A DNA stretch of 64,000 bases from Mesorhizobium sp. BR1-1-16 (GTDB lineage Bacteria > Pseudomonadota > Alphaproteobacteria > Rhizobiales > Kaistiaceae): the NCBI RefSeq assembly GCF_020165495.1, contig NZ_JAIUIE010000012.1, forward strand, positions 1-64,000, in the 5' to 3' direction. Numbering within the stretch: the first letter of the stretch is position 1; each line of letters opens with the position of its first letter. Below, one piece after another: positions 1-9,197 of this stretch. A model generated the notes under the pieces. The model saw nothing but the letters and a program-made list of their open reading frames with translations, was not told the DNA's origin and did not search any database. The translations under genes and the position numbers were made by a program.

Positions 1-702
1 GCCGGGACCGCCATAGCCCAGGGCCCGGCCATTGCTGCCGTCCCCGGTCGAGCCCCCTCCGCCGCCGCCGCCATAGGAGCCAAGTGCACTATAGATGCTG
101 CCTCCCTCGCCACCGGTGGAATTGTTGCTGGAGAAGGAGACGTTCGACACCGTCACATTGGCGCCCGGACCGACATAGAGCCCGCCGCCGAGGGCTGCGC
201 CGCCACCGCCGCCACCACCGCCGAGCCCGCCATTGGAATTTCCCGCATAGGAGTCGCCGCCCTTGCCGCCGACGGCCTTGGTGTCGGCGATCGTCAGATT
301 GTTGATGGCGACGGAAATCGGCCCCGGCTGGATGTTCGGGTTTGGTTCGACGGAGAGGCCGCGATACTGGCCGGCGCCCGAGAGCGTGTAGTTGCCACCG
401 TTGATGGTGACGTTCTTCGACAGATAAGTGAGGTTCGACGTCAGCGTGATGTTGGACGTGAACGTAATCGTGTCGCCATTCCTGGCATTAGCCACGGCAC
501 GATAGAGCCCGTTCGAATCCGAGACATTCCAGTTGTCGGCGAGCGCCGGCGAGGCGAGGAGCATGCCCATCGCGGCAAGACCGGCCAACAGGCTCCGGCG
601 ACGACTTATTAGCCAGCCTGTCTGCTGCAAATTTCTGCTGGACCCATTCCGCGCCCCGGAGCCGGCACAATCCTCGATCGGACGGTTGTACGACTGCGCC
701 AT
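1..702 (-). CDS. Secreted glycine-rich surface protein, autotransporter-like, 5' part only
   Basis: The reading frame is open from the ATG at 702 to the window edge, giving 234 codons with no stop, so the C-terminus lies outside. The N-terminus has a long polar stretch of about 35 residues, then an SRRRS basic region, a hydrophobic core and an ALA/DN cleavage site near residue 56. The mature part is rich in Asn, Thr and Ser, with short beta-type repeats such as NLTI and NVSFSSNN and glycine runs (GGGGGGGG). This composition is typical of passenger domains of autotransporter or beta-helix surface proteins. A C-terminal beta-barrel cannot be checked. The long n-region could be an extended signal peptide, or the start may lie further in. 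It is divergent from the regulator at 956. Confidence 0.7.
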   Translation of the reverse strand, partial: MAQSYNRPIEDCAGSGARNGSSRNLQQTGWLISRRRSLLAGLAAMGMLLASPALADNWNVSDSNGLYRAVANARNGDTITFTSNITLTSNLTYLSKNVTINGGNYTLSGAGQYRGLSVEPNPNIQPGPISVAINNLTIADTKAVGGKGGDSYAGNSNGGLGGGGGGGGAALGGGLYVGPGANVTVSNVSFSSNNSTGGEGGSIYSALGSYGGGGGGGSTGDGSNGRALGYGGPG

Positions 703-955
703 AATAATCCCCACTTACTATCAGGCTGGATGCACGGATGCAGGACTGGACCGCCCGGACACGGGGGCCCTGCGGTCACTCTTGGTTAAGGAGGTCCTAT
801 AGCTGGCGATTGTTTGCCTGATATTTGAAAGTCGGCGCCTTCGGAGGCGACGCGGCGCGCTATTCCCTCGACCCGGCGCCGAGCATGGGACATTCTGGCG
901 CTCTGTGATCGGGATGGAGCTGCCGCGTCGACCGGCAGTCTGAGGGCGGGTTCGG

Positions 956-2578
956 ATGAGACGTGAGATACCGCCCACGGGCGGTCTGGTGTTCGGCGAT
1001 GTCGTCCTCGACGACACGTGCCTGTTTGCCCATCGCAAGGGAGAGCAGATCCGCTTCACGCGCAGCGAGCGTGCGCTGCTTCTTGCGCTGACGCGGAACC
1101 CGCACCGCCTGATGCAGCGCAATCAGCTTCTCGACGCGATCGCCCTGACGCAGACAGATGCGTCCGATCGCAATGTCGACTTCCTCGTCAACCGCCTGCG
1201 GACCAAGCTCGGAGACAGCGCGCGGTCTCCGCGCTTCATCGCCACGCAATATGGCGAAGGCTATGTCTGGATCGCAACGAAAGCGTCGGCCGCGACGCCC
1301 GGCGCGAATCCAGCCTCAGTCGGCGATCTGCTGGCGATCCTTCCAGTCATTCCCTCGCAGGACAAGCACCTTGCCGAGCGCGCGGATGCCGTCACCCGGC
1401 AGATGCGCGAGCTGATCGCGGGCCGGCTTGGCGCGGGCGAGACCGTGATCGTCCTCGGGCCTGACGAGAGCGCGGACGTGCAGGGTCTGCGCTACGTCGT
1501 GAAGGTGAGCTTCCAGGACAACGGAGCCAGGCTGGATTGCACGGCCACCCTGCAGGAGGGGCCATCACGGCGGATCGTGCGGGCTTTCCGGCTGGATTTG
1601 GGCGATGCAGCCCCGGCTTCGCTTGTGTCGGAGGTTGAGCGGGCCTCGATCGCCATCGCCGAGGCGATTGAGCGTCAACTGGGCGAGGCTTCGGAGGGGC
1701 TCGGAACGCCTATCGACCAGCCACTCGAGATCCGTCAGCGCAAGGCATCGACGCTTCTGTCGGCGTCCAATCCGAAATGGCTGGAGAAGGGCCGGCAGCT
1801 CAGCGAGGCGCGTGCGCAGAATCCGGCCAGCGCGGACATCGCCCTGCAATGGTGCCTTCATCTCTTCGCGCGCCTCGTCCTCGCAAGTCCCTTCGCCGGC
1901 ATCGGCCGCGATGAACGCGACGAGATCGAGAGCGAGATCGAGGCGACCGTGCTGGATTGCCTGCCCCTGATCGAAGCCAATCCGTTGCTGATGCTGGCGG
2001 CTGCCAAGCTGCTCTATTTCGTCGATCGCGGTCACCTCGCACTCGCCGAGGACCTTGCCGAGCGGGCGTTCTTCCGGATGGTGGAGTCGCCTGCTGCCCT
2101 GCCGTTGCTTGGGCAATTGCGGCAGGCGCGGGGTGACTTCGACGCGGCGCTCGCATTCTACGATCGTGGCATCGAAATGGCCGAACCCAACTCCGAGTTC
2201 GACCTCTATCTGCGTGTTCTCAAATGCATTGCGCTAATGGCGGCAGGCGAGCGGGAGCGGTTGAAAGCCTCGATGGCGGCCTTTTCATTCGACAGTCCCC
2301 ACAACACACCCGAACTCATCGTGGTCAGCGCCGTCCTGTTCACACCGCCCGGCCAAAAGCTGCCGAAGGCAATCTCCGATGTTCTCCTCGCGTCCGGCCC
2401 CAGCGGCGCGAGCAACGCGCTCTCATACATCTACATGACTTCGGCGCGTCACCTGATCTCCCTGCCAGCACGTGCCAACATCATGCGGTGGATGATCGCT
2501 CATTTCACCGAACTCTACGGCGAGGATGTCGTCGCGCCGTTCATCCGAACGGGAACGGGTCTCATCGGGGCCAGCTGA
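956..2578 (+). CDS. Winged-helix (OmpR/PhoB-type) transcriptional regulator with TPR-like C-terminus
   Basis: A protein of 540 residues. Residues about 10-105 match an OmpR-type DNA-binding winged helix: the FTRSERALLLAL helix, the DRNVDFLVNRLRTKLGD recognition-helix region and the YGEGYVW wing. There is no receiver domain in front and no membrane segment, so it is not a classical response regulator or a CadC/ToxR membrane sensor. The middle (about 120-240) resembles the beta-rich region of HilA/CadC-like cytosolic regulators. The C-terminal 280 residues are helical with TPR-like units such as GQLRQARGDFDAALAFYDRG. It is divergent from the surface-protein gene ending at 702, which makes that gene a likely target (inference). 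Confidence 0.75.
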   Translation: MRREIPPTGGLVFGDVVLDDTCLFAHRKGEQIRFTRSERALLLALTRNPHRLMQRNQLLDAIALTQTDASDRNVDFLVNRLRTKLGDSARSPRFIATQYGEGYVWIATKASAATPGANPASVGDLLAILPVIPSQDKHLAERADAVTRQMRELIAGRLGAGETVIVLGPDESADVQGLRYVVKVSFQDNGARLDCTATLQEGPSRRIVRAFRLDLGDAAPASLVSEVERASIAIAEAIERQLGEASEGLGTPIDQPLEIRQRKASTLLSASNPKWLEKGRQLSEARAQNPASADIALQWCLHLFARLVLASPFAGIGRDERDEIESEIEATVLDCLPLIEANPLLMLAAAKLLYFVDRGHLALAEDLAERAFFRMVESPAALPLLGQLRQARGDFDAALAFYDRGIEMAEPNSEFDLYLRVLKCIALMAAGERERLKASMAAFSFDSPHNTPELIVVSAVLFTPPGQKLPKAISDVLLASGPSGASNALSYIYMTSARHLISLPARANIMRWMIAHFTELYGEDVVAPFIRTGTGLIGAS

Positions 2579-2642
2579 CCAGGCCGCTCCTGAACGCTCG
2601 CAATGCGCGCGCCGGGCACGCGCAGCCGAGGTCAGAGACTCT

Positions 2643-3956
2643 TCATGAGCGGGAAACAGACAGCGTTCCGCGCCGCCGCAGCATGGTGCGCAGCACCAGC
2701 GCCAGGAGCCCCGCCGCACAGACGACGGCGGCCAGAAGTTCGAAGCCTGCCGTAAACCGGCCGGTGCTCTCCTTGATGAAGCCGACCGCATAGGGGCCGA
2801 CGAAGCCGCCGAGATTGCCGATCGAATTGATCAGCGCGATGCCGGCTGCAGCCGCGGTACCGCGCAGAAACAGCGGAGGCACGGCCCAGAACGGGCCGAG
2901 AGCCGCATAAATGCTGACGGAGGCGAAGGTCACGGCGACGATGGCAAGGACATGCGAGGAGACATGGACACTGGCGAGAAGACCAACGGCGCCAAGGAAG
3001 GCCGCCGCCGCCACATGCACCACCCGCTCGCCGGTTCGGTCGCTATGCCGGCCCCAGAGCAGCATGGCGAGCGCGCTGACGGCATAGGGCAGAATGAGGA
3101 TGAAGCCGATCTGGCGCGTGTCATAGCCGAGCGCCTGGATGATCTGCGGCAGCCACAAGCCGATGCCATAGAGCCCGACGACGAGCCCGAAATAGATGAG
3201 GCCCAGCATCAGGACGCGCGGATCGCGCAGCGCCGGCCATAGGCCATGGCGGGTCGCCGAACCGCTGGCAGCATGGTCCGCCGAGAGCTTCGCCGCAATG
3301 ACCCGGCGCTCGTCTTCGTCCAGCCAGCGCGCATCGGCGGGGCCGTTGGGGAGCAGGACCAGCACCGCAAGGCCGAGCAGCGTGGCGGGCAGCCCCTCGA
3401 TGATGAACAGCCACTGCCAGCCGGCGAGCCCGAAAAACCCGTGCGTTTCCATCACCAGGGCCGAGAGCGGCGAGCCGACCGCGCTGGCGATGGGCACGGC
3501 CGCCATGAACAGGGCGATGTAGCGCGCCCGCATCGCGAGCGGAAACCAGTAGCCGAGATAGAGGATCATGCCGGGCAGGAAGCCGGCTTCGGCAGCGCCG
3601 AGCAGAAAGCGAAGGATGAAGAACGAGGTCGGGCCGGTCGCGAGGGCCGTGGCGGCGGAGATCAGGCCCCAGGTGATCATGATGCGGCAGATCCACAGCC
3701 GCGCGCCGACCTTCTCGAGCACCAGATTGGACGGCACCTCGAACAGGAAATAGCCGATGAAGAAGATGCCGGCGCCCCAGCCATAAATCTCGGGCGAAAG
3801 GCCGAGATCGGTATTCATGGTGAGGGCGGCGAAGCCGACATTCACCCGGTCGAGGAAACTGACCAGATAGAGCAGCATCATGAACGGAATGAGCCGCCGC
3901 GCCACCTTCGCGTAGATGCGCTGCTCATTCGCCGTCGTTGCCACGCTTGCGTCCAT
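2643..3956 (-). CDS. MFS transporter, anion:cation symporter (tartrate/phthalate permease-like) family
   Basis: A 437-residue carrier with about 12 hydrophobic segments. The first helix carries LYLVSFLDRVNVGFA, a signature of the ACS family of MFS permeases, which import organic anions such as tartrate, phthalate, glucarate and galactonate with protons. The start at 3956 is chosen because GGGGGAGAG sits just upstream; an in-frame ATG at 4037 would add 27 residues without a good ribosome site. It lies 182 bp behind the CUT2 permease on the same strand, after a hairpin, so it may be transcribed separately. A sugar-acid or related anion substrate fits the surroundings but is inferred. Confidence 0.85.
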   Translation of the reverse strand: MDASVATTANEQRIYAKVARRLIPFMMLLYLVSFLDRVNVGFAALTMNTDLGLSPEIYGWGAGIFFIGYFLFEVPSNLVLEKVGARLWICRIMITWGLISAATALATGPTSFFILRFLLGAAEAGFLPGMILYLGYWFPLAMRARYIALFMAAVPIASAVGSPLSALVMETHGFFGLAGWQWLFIIEGLPATLLGLAVLVLLPNGPADARWLDEDERRVIAAKLSADHAASGSATRHGLWPALRDPRVLMLGLIYFGLVVGLYGIGLWLPQIIQALGYDTRQIGFILILPYAVSALAMLLWGRHSDRTGERVVHVAAAAFLGAVGLLASVHVSSHVLAIVAVTFASVSIYAALGPFWAVPPLFLRGTAAAAGIALINSIGNLGGFVGPYAVGFIKESTGRFTAGFELLAAVVCAAGLLALVLRTMLRRRGTLSVSRS

Positions 3957-4116
3957 GATCGGCTCTCCCCCCGGTATGGCGTAGCGTTCATGGCTGTGCC
4001 GCGCCGGGTCGTCAATGCTTGGCGAGAAGATCCGCACGCCGGTTGCACCCCGGCTGCGCAGAACTCCACAGTTGCGGCCCGGCCCGGTTCAATATCGGGT
4101 GGCGCATCTCGCGAAG

Positions 4117-4134
4117 CCGGCGTCTCAGCGCCGG
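4117..4134 (-). terminator. Hairpin at the end of the CUT2 operon
   Basis: A perfect 6-bp inverted repeat (CCGGCG / CGCCGG) with a 6-nt loop lies 5-22 bp beyond the stop codon of the last permease gene. There is no T-run on the minus strand after it, so it may be Rho-assisted or only stabilise the mRNA end. Confidence 0.4.
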
Positions 4135-4138
4135 GGCC

Positions 4139-5131
4139 TCAACTCCGCGCCTTGGCGCTTCGCCCGTAGATCAGCAGCATCCCGATGATGACGCAGCCAT
4201 AGATCACCTGCCGCCCGGCTTCGGGCATCTGCATCACCGACAGGATGGATTGGAGCAGCGTGATCAGGATGACACCGGCGATGGTGCCGAGATAATTGCC
4301 GCGCCCGCCGAGAATGTTGGTGCCGCCCAGCACCACGGCCGCGATGGCCGGCAGCAGATAGGCGTCGCCCATGTTCTGATAGGCCTTGTTGGAATAGCCG
4401 GCCAGCAGCACGCCGGCAAAAGCTGCCATGGCGCCGGAAAAGGCGAAGCAGCCGATCAGAACGCGGTTGGTGTTGACGCCGGAGAGATAGGCCGCGGATT
4501 CCCGGTTGCCGACGGCATAGACGGCCCGGCCGAAGGCCGTCCTCTTCAGCACATAGATGACGAAACAGCCGACCAGCGCCCAGACGAACAGCGCGTTGGG
4601 AATGCCGAACAGGCTGCGCTGCACGGCGATGAAATGCATCGCCTCCGTCGCCTGGTCGAGCGGCGCGAAACCGCCCGTATGCAGCACCATCAGGCCCTGG
4701 ACGACCGCGTTCATGCCGAGCGTGAAGATCATCGACGGCAGCCGCAGATAGGCTACGCCGAGACCGTTCAGCACCCCGATCACCGCGCCGCAGAAGACGC
4801 CGAACGGAATGCACAGCCAGACGCCGGCAGCGCCCCCCCAGCCGACCATCGCGGTTGCCATCATCGCGCCGAGCGTCACCACCCAGGGAATGGAAAGGTC
4901 GATATGGCCGAGCAGGATCACCATCATCGCGCCCGAAGCGATGATGCCGAGGAACGCACCAACCTGCAATTGCTGCAACAGATACTCCGGCGACAGAAAC
5001 TCGCGGGAATACATGGCCCCACCTGCCAGGATGAGCAGGATGCAGCCAAACGCGATCGCGACCGAGCGATCGATGCCGAGCCGCTCGGCGAGCGTCGGGG
5101 CGCGCGCGGATCCGATATCGACGCCGGTCAC
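4139..5131 (-). CDS. CUT2-type sugar ABC transporter permease (second)
   Basis: A 330-residue inner-membrane protein of the RbsC/BPD_transp_2 family with 8-10 hydrophobic segments. Family features include ILLGHIDLSIPWVVTLGAM near residue 75, where ribose-type permeases have a GxxDLSVG-like stretch, and AVVLGGTNILGGRGNYLGT near residue 260. The GTG start overlaps the stop codon of the upstream permease by 4 nt (GTGA), which implies translational coupling. It should form the channel with the neighbouring permease for the binding protein at 7736-8863. The substrate class is pentose, deoxyhexose or a related sugar; the exact sugar is unknown. Confidence 0.9.
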   Translation of the reverse strand: MTGVDIGSARAPTLAERLGIDRSVAIAFGCILLILAGGAMYSREFLSPEYLLQQLQVGAFLGIIASGAMMVILLGHIDLSIPWVVTLGAMMATAMVGWGGAAGVWLCIPFGVFCGAVIGVLNGLGVAYLRLPSMIFTLGMNAVVQGLMVLHTGGFAPLDQATEAMHFIAVQRSLFGIPNALFVWALVGCFVIYVLKRTAFGRAVYAVGNRESAAYLSGVNTNRVLIGCFAFSGAMAAFAGVLLAGYSNKAYQNMGDAYLLPAIAAVVLGGTNILGGRGNYLGTIAGVILITLLQSILSVMQMPEAGRQVIYGCVIIGMLLIYGRSAKARS

Positions 5132-6138
5132 GAGAAGAGCTCCAGACGATTACGGACACGCAAAATGCGGTAGGCGCCGAGGCTGACCGCGATCAGCAGC
5201 ACGACGCCCTGGAACAGCGGTTGCCAGAGCGGCGGCAGATCGAAGACGAACAGGAGGTCCTCGATCGTCCGCAGGACGAAGGCGCCGAAGATCGAGCCGA
5301 TGGCCGAGCCCCAGCCGCCAAACAGCGAGGTGCCGCCGATGACGACGGCCGCAATCGAGTTCAGCGTATAGCTGCCGGCGATCGGCGCCGATGCCTCGCC
5401 CGAATAGGTGTTGAATGTGAGCATCAACCCGGCGATCGACGCGAGCAGACCGGCCAGCGTATAGGCCAGCAGCTTGGCCCTCTGAACCGGGACGCCGGAC
5501 ATGTAGGCCGCCTGCTCGTTCGATCCGACGGCATAGGCGGCGCGGCCGAGGACGGAGCGGCGATAGGGGATCCACACCACCAGAACCACGACGAGAAGCA
5601 CGACCAGGGCGGCCGGAATGACGTCGAAGACCTGTCCTGTCAGCAGATCGGCGATGTCGGACTGGACGTCGCCGCCCGGCCCCGGTCGAACGAACAGCGA
5701 GATGCCGTAATAGACCGCGCCGGTCGCGAGCGTCGTGATGATCGGCTGCAGGCGGCCCCAGACGACGATGGCGCCGTTGATGAAACCGGCCAGCGCGCCG
5801 ATCGCCAGCACGGCGAGAATGCCCAGCATGCCCTCCCCCACTGTGCCGACGACGATGACCGAGGCGATGCAGTTGGCCATCACGAAAACCATGCCGACCG
5901 AAAGATCGAGGCCGCGGGTCAGGACCGGAAGGGTCTGCGCCATGGCGACCAGCGCCAACAGCACCGCCTTGTTGGCGGCCGTGGTGGCGACGGCCGGCGT
6001 CAGTCCGGCGCTATGGTTGGAGATGTAGAGCGTGAACATCGCCAGGAAGAGCACTGCGGCAGTGAGGACGCCGGAATTGTGAGCGAGCCAGAAGCGCCAG
6101 TTGCCGAGGGCACCGCGCCTAACGCCACTTGATGTCAT
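5128..6138 (-). CDS. CUT2-type sugar ABC transporter permease (first)
   Basis: A 336-residue RbsC-family permease. It shows TRGLDLSVGMVFVMANC near residue 75, the DLS-VG signature of ribose/xylose/rhamnose permeases, and AVVIGGTSLFGGWGSAIGS near residue 270. ATG at 6138 overlaps the stop of the ATPase gene by 4 nt. Two non-identical permeases in one operon suggest a heterodimeric channel, as in rhamnose and autoinducer-2 type systems (family knowledge). Confidence 0.9.
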   Translation of the reverse strand: MTSSGVRRGALGNWRFWLAHNSGVLTAAVLFLAMFTLYISNHSAGLTPAVATTAANKAVLLALVAMAQTLPVLTRGLDLSVGMVFVMANCIASVIVVGTVGEGMLGILAVLAIGALAGFINGAIVVWGRLQPIITTLATGAVYYGISLFVRPGPGGDVQSDIADLLTGQVFDVIPAALVVLLVVVLVVWIPYRRSVLGRAAYAVGSNEQAAYMSGVPVQRAKLLAYTLAGLLASIAGLMLTFNTYSGEASAPIAGSYTLNSIAAVVIGGTSLFGGWGSAIGSIFGAFVLRTIEDLLFVFDLPPLWQPLFQGVVLLIAVSLGAYRILRVRNRLELFS

Positions 6139-7661
6139 GCGGCCTGCTCCGTCGCGTCGATATTGAGGGCGCTTTGCAGCAGATTGCGCTCGTTGAGCTC
6201 GTCTCCGGCCAGCTCGCGGCGGATGCGGCCGTCATAGATGACGAGCACGCGGTCGCAGCAGCCGATCAATTCTGCATAATCGGTCGAATAGAACAGGATC
6301 GCCGCCCCCTGATTGGCCAGCTCGCGCATCAGGCGATAGATTTCCTGCTTGGTCCCGACATCGATGCCGCGCGTCGGATCATTCAGCAGGATGATGCCGG
6401 GCTCCGTCATCAGCCATTTCGCCAGCACGACCTTCTGCTGGTTGCCACCCGACAAGGCCGAGACAGGCGCCAGCAAGTCCGGCGTCTTCACCCGCAGCCG
6501 ATCGACCATCAACTGCACGGCGGCATTTTCCTTGTCGGCATCGACACCGAAGCGCCCGGCGAGACGTGGCAGCGCGGCGAGGGTCATGTTGTCCCTGACG
6601 CTCATCGGCAGCATCAGGCCTTCGGTCTTGCGATCCTCGGGGATCAGCGCCATCGGCAGCGGCGCCTGCATGGCCTTGCGCGGGCCATCGAGCATCAACG
6701 GTTTGCCATCGACGGCGACGGTTCCCGAAACGCCCTTGAGCACGCCGAACAGCGCCAGCAGCAACTCGCGCTGACCCTGGCCATCGAGGCCGCCAAGGCC
6801 GACGATCTCGCCCTTCCTCAGGGTGAACGAGATGTCCTGGATCTCACGGCCCCAGGCGAGATGGGCGGCGGCCAGCGCGACCGACCTGTCGGCCGCCGGC
6901 TGTGGCTTTTCCGGATATTGGTGCGTGACCTCGCGGCCGATCATCATCTCGATGATGGCATCGACGGAGCGCGCCCCCTTCGGGAAGGTCTCGATCTTGC
7001 GGCCATTGCGGAAGACGGTCGCCGTATCGGCCAGCGCCTCGATCTCGCGCATGCGATGCGACACATAGAGAATGCCGACGCCGGACGCCTTCAGCTCCCG
7101 GATGATGCCGTAGACGCGTTCGACATCATCGGCCGTGAGGGCCGAAGTCGCCTCATCGAGGATGAGAATGCGCGGATTGCGGCCGAGCGCCTTGGCTATC
7201 TCGACCATCTGACGACGCGACAGCGGCAGGTCGCGCACCAGTTCGAGCGGATGAACATCCTCGCAGCCGACACGCTTCAACAGCGACCGGGCGCGCTCGC
7301 GCTGCCCCTTGGCATCGATCATGCCGAACCATTTCGGCGGGTCGACGATCGACAGATTGTCGGCGACCGTCATTTCCGGCAGCAGCGACAGTTCCTGGAA
7401 CACGCAGACGACGCCGGCACGCATCGCCTCGGTCGGCGACTTGAAGCGGACGGGCTTGCCCTCGATCAGGACCTCGCCCTCGGTCGGATCAGTGACGCCG
7501 GAAGCGATCTTGATCAGCGTGGACTTGCCGGCGCCATTCTCGCCAAGAACGGCCTGGATCTCGCCGGGATAGACCGAGAAATCGACGTCCGTCAGCGCAG
7601 CAACGCCGCCATAGCGCTTCGAGATCTGCTTCAGCTCGAGATAGGGCTTCCGGTCATGCAA
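6135..7661 (-). CDS. CUT2-type sugar ABC transporter ATP-binding protein, two nucleotide-binding domains
   Basis: A 508-residue ATPase of the RbsA/MglA type. The first domain has a complete Walker A (GENGAGKST, about 38-46), an LSRRQMVEIAKAL signature region and Walker B ILILDEATSALT. In the second domain (about 250-500) the Walker A region is replaced by GLDGQGQRELLLALFG, while LSGGNQQKVVLAKWL and GIILLNDPTRGIDVG are kept. A degenerate second site is usual in this family. The start is a TTG at 7661 with no clear Shine-Dalgarno, so the N-terminus is slightly uncertain. It lies 74 bp after the binding-protein gene, with a hairpin between. Confidence 0.9.
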   Translation of the reverse strand: MHDRKPYLELKQISKRYGGVAALTDVDFSVYPGEIQAVLGENGAGKSTLIKIASGVTDPTEGEVLIEGKPVRFKSPTEAMRAGVVCVFQELSLLPEMTVADNLSIVDPPKWFGMIDAKGQRERARSLLKRVGCEDVHPLELVRDLPLSRRQMVEIAKALGRNPRILILDEATSALTADDVERVYGIIRELKASGVGILYVSHRMREIEALADTATVFRNGRKIETFPKGARSVDAIIEMMIGREVTHQYPEKPQPAADRSVALAAAHLAWGREIQDISFTLRKGEIVGLGGLDGQGQRELLLALFGVLKGVSGTVAVDGKPLMLDGPRKAMQAPLPMALIPEDRKTEGLMLPMSVRDNMTLAALPRLAGRFGVDADKENAAVQLMVDRLRVKTPDLLAPVSALSGGNQQKVVLAKWLMTEPGIILLNDPTRGIDVGTKQEIYRLMRELANQGAAILFYSTDYAELIGCCDRVLVIYDGRIRRELAGDELNERNLLQSALNIDATEQAA

Positions 7662-7693
7662 GGGAGCAATCCGCTGCGCTGGAGGACAAGAGA

Positions 7694-7720
7694 ACCGGCG
7701 GGCCGAAGCGGCCCGCCGGT
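7694..7720 (-). promoter_or_regulatory. Intercistronic hairpin between binding-protein and ATPase genes
   Basis: A perfect 11-bp inverted repeat (ACCGGCGGGCC / GGCCCGCCGGT) with a 5-nt loop. It lies directly after the stop of the binding-protein gene and is not followed by a T-run. Such hairpins commonly protect or attenuate transcripts so that the binding protein is made in excess of the membrane parts. Confidence 0.6.
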
Positions 7721-7735
7721 CGAGGCCAGCAGGAT

Positions 7736-8863
7736 CTACTGGTTCTCTTTGCTCTGCCCCATGATCTCCTGCGCGGTGAAGTTGATGCCGCAGTCAGGGA
7801 AGGCGTTGCCGACGAAGAAGTTGTCGGATTCCTTCGAGTAGAAGTTCACGCCATCCTTGAAGTCGGGATCGTGATCGATGGCGAGCGGCAGCGCGATCGA
7901 CTGCGGCACGACATCGCCTTCAAGCGCCGCAATGGCCGTCTTGATCGCGACGGCGACCTGGGCCGGGCCGCTGCCGGCCGACGTGCATTTCAGGCCATCG
8001 GCCGAATGCTCCGCGCACAGCTTGCGAAAGCCGTTCTCCGTCTCGCCGCCAACGGGGACGAACGGATGGCCTGCATCCATCAGCGCGCGCACGGTGCCGG
8101 TCGAGCCGCCCTGCACGGTGACGCCATCGAACTTCTTGTGCACCGCAACCGCGTCGGCCGTCACCTTCTGGGCCGTGCCATCGTCCCAGCGGCCGATGAC
8201 CTCGACCGTCTCGAACTTCTTGCCCGACTTGCCGAGAACCTCCTGGATACCCTCATGCCGGTCGCGATCGACCGAGGTTCCGGTCACGCCGCGCACCTCG
8301 AGCACCTTGCCGCCATCGGGCAGATGATCGACCAGCCACTGGCCCCAGAGCTCGCCGAGCCCCTTCTGGTTGACGTTGACGTTGATCGCCTCGTCGGTGT
8401 CGAGCGTGTTGTCGAATGCGACGAGCACGACGCCGGCAGCCTTGGCGCGCTTGATCACCGGCTTGAAGGAGGTCGGGTTCTGGGCGTTGACGATGATCGC
8501 GTCGTAGCCGGAGTTGATGAAGTTGTCGACGGCGGCAATCTGCGCGGCGACGTCGTCACCGGTTGATACGACCTTGAATTCCTTGAGCTTTGCCTTGACG
8601 TCCGGCTGCTCGGCATAAGCCTTGGCGGTCTGGATCATCTGGATGCGCCAGGTATTGCCGATGAACCCGTTGGCGAGCGCGATCCGGTATGGCCCTTCCT
8701 TCTTCGGGAACTTGAAGAATTTGGTCTCCGCCGCCCACGGCTTGAAGCACATGGGGTCGGCACTCGGGCCCGCGACGATTTCAGGACCGGCCGCATGCGC
8801 GACCGTCGCCAATGCGCCCACGGCGATCGTCGTCGCCAAGAGCTGTCGGATGTGCTTCACCAT
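7736..8863 (-). CDS. CUT2-type sugar ABC transporter periplasmic binding protein
   Basis: A 375-residue precursor. MVKHIRQLLATTIAVGALATVAHA is a standard Sec signal peptide cut after AHA. The mature part has the ribose-binding-protein fold (Peripla_BP_4): DNFINSGYDAIIVNAQN, AKAAGVVLVAFDN and RGVTGTSVDRDRHEGIQ. The start at 8863 is chosen because GGAGG precedes it closely; an ATG five codons earlier would overlap that ribosome site. It is the first gene of the transporter operon and is followed by an intercistronic hairpin. The ligand is not identifiable by eye. Confidence 0.9.
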   Translation of the reverse strand: MVKHIRQLLATTIAVGALATVAHAAGPEIVAGPSADPMCFKPWAAETKFFKFPKKEGPYRIALANGFIGNTWRIQMIQTAKAYAEQPDVKAKLKEFKVVSTGDDVAAQIAAVDNFINSGYDAIIVNAQNPTSFKPVIKRAKAAGVVLVAFDNTLDTDEAINVNVNQKGLGELWGQWLVDHLPDGGKVLEVRGVTGTSVDRDRHEGIQEVLGKSGKKFETVEVIGRWDDGTAQKVTADAVAVHKKFDGVTVQGGSTGTVRALMDAGHPFVPVGGETENGFRKLCAEHSADGLKCTSAGSGPAQVAVAIKTAIAALEGDVVPQSIALPLAIDHDPDFKDGVNFYSKESDNFFVGNAFPDCGINFTAQEIMGQSKENQ

Positions 8864-8910
8864 GCTGTTTCCTCCCATTCATGGTTTCTTGTTTGCCGGA
8901 TGACCAACGG

Positions 8911-8974
8911 TCGCGCCATTGGCGCGATTCCTCCCGATGATCATCCGTCTTGATTGGCCTGCTTCGATCGAAGC
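8911..8974. promoter_or_regulatory. Two perfect palindromes, candidate operators of the CUT2 operon
   Basis: TCGCGCC-ATT-GGCGCGA occupies 8911-8927 and GCTTCGATCGAAGC occupies 8961-8974. Both are perfect inverted repeats about 50-110 bp upstream of the binding-protein start. No local regulator gene for this operon is present in the window, so the protein that would bind is unknown. Confidence 0.45.
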
Positions 8975-9129
8975 TCCCGCCCACGCTCCCTCGGAATCAC
9001 CATCACTCAACCGGCAGTGCTTCTTCGATGAAAGATGCTTCGGCGCGGCATCGCAGTCCAGAACTTCTTCGGCCTGACGGTTCGACCGAAAGAATAACGC
9101 CAGCCATGGGCGGATTTCGTTGTGTGGGT

Positions 9130-9169
9130 GGCCTGATCTTCACTGGACTCCGCCAGCGAACATCAGGCC
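9130..9169 (-). terminator. Long hairpin after the sugar isomerase gene
   Basis: An inverted repeat of about 16 paired positions: GGCCTGAT / ATCAGGCC, one mismatch, TTC / GAA, a G-U wobble, then CTGG / CCAG around a 6-nt loop. It lies 29 bp beyond the stop of the isomerase gene. There is no T-run, so factor-independent termination is not certain. Confidence 0.5.
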
Positions 9170-9197
9170 CGTCGTCACGACCGGGCAGGCGATGCCC

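Larger units (their letters stand above)
8864..9197. other. Intergenic control region of the CUT2 operon
   Basis: 334 bp without a credible gene. Its 9197 side holds the terminator-like hairpin of the upstream isomerase gene. Its 8864 side holds two perfect palindromes close to the binding-protein start, so the CUT2 promoter and operator should lie here. No clear -10/-35 pair was assigned. Confidence 0.5.
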
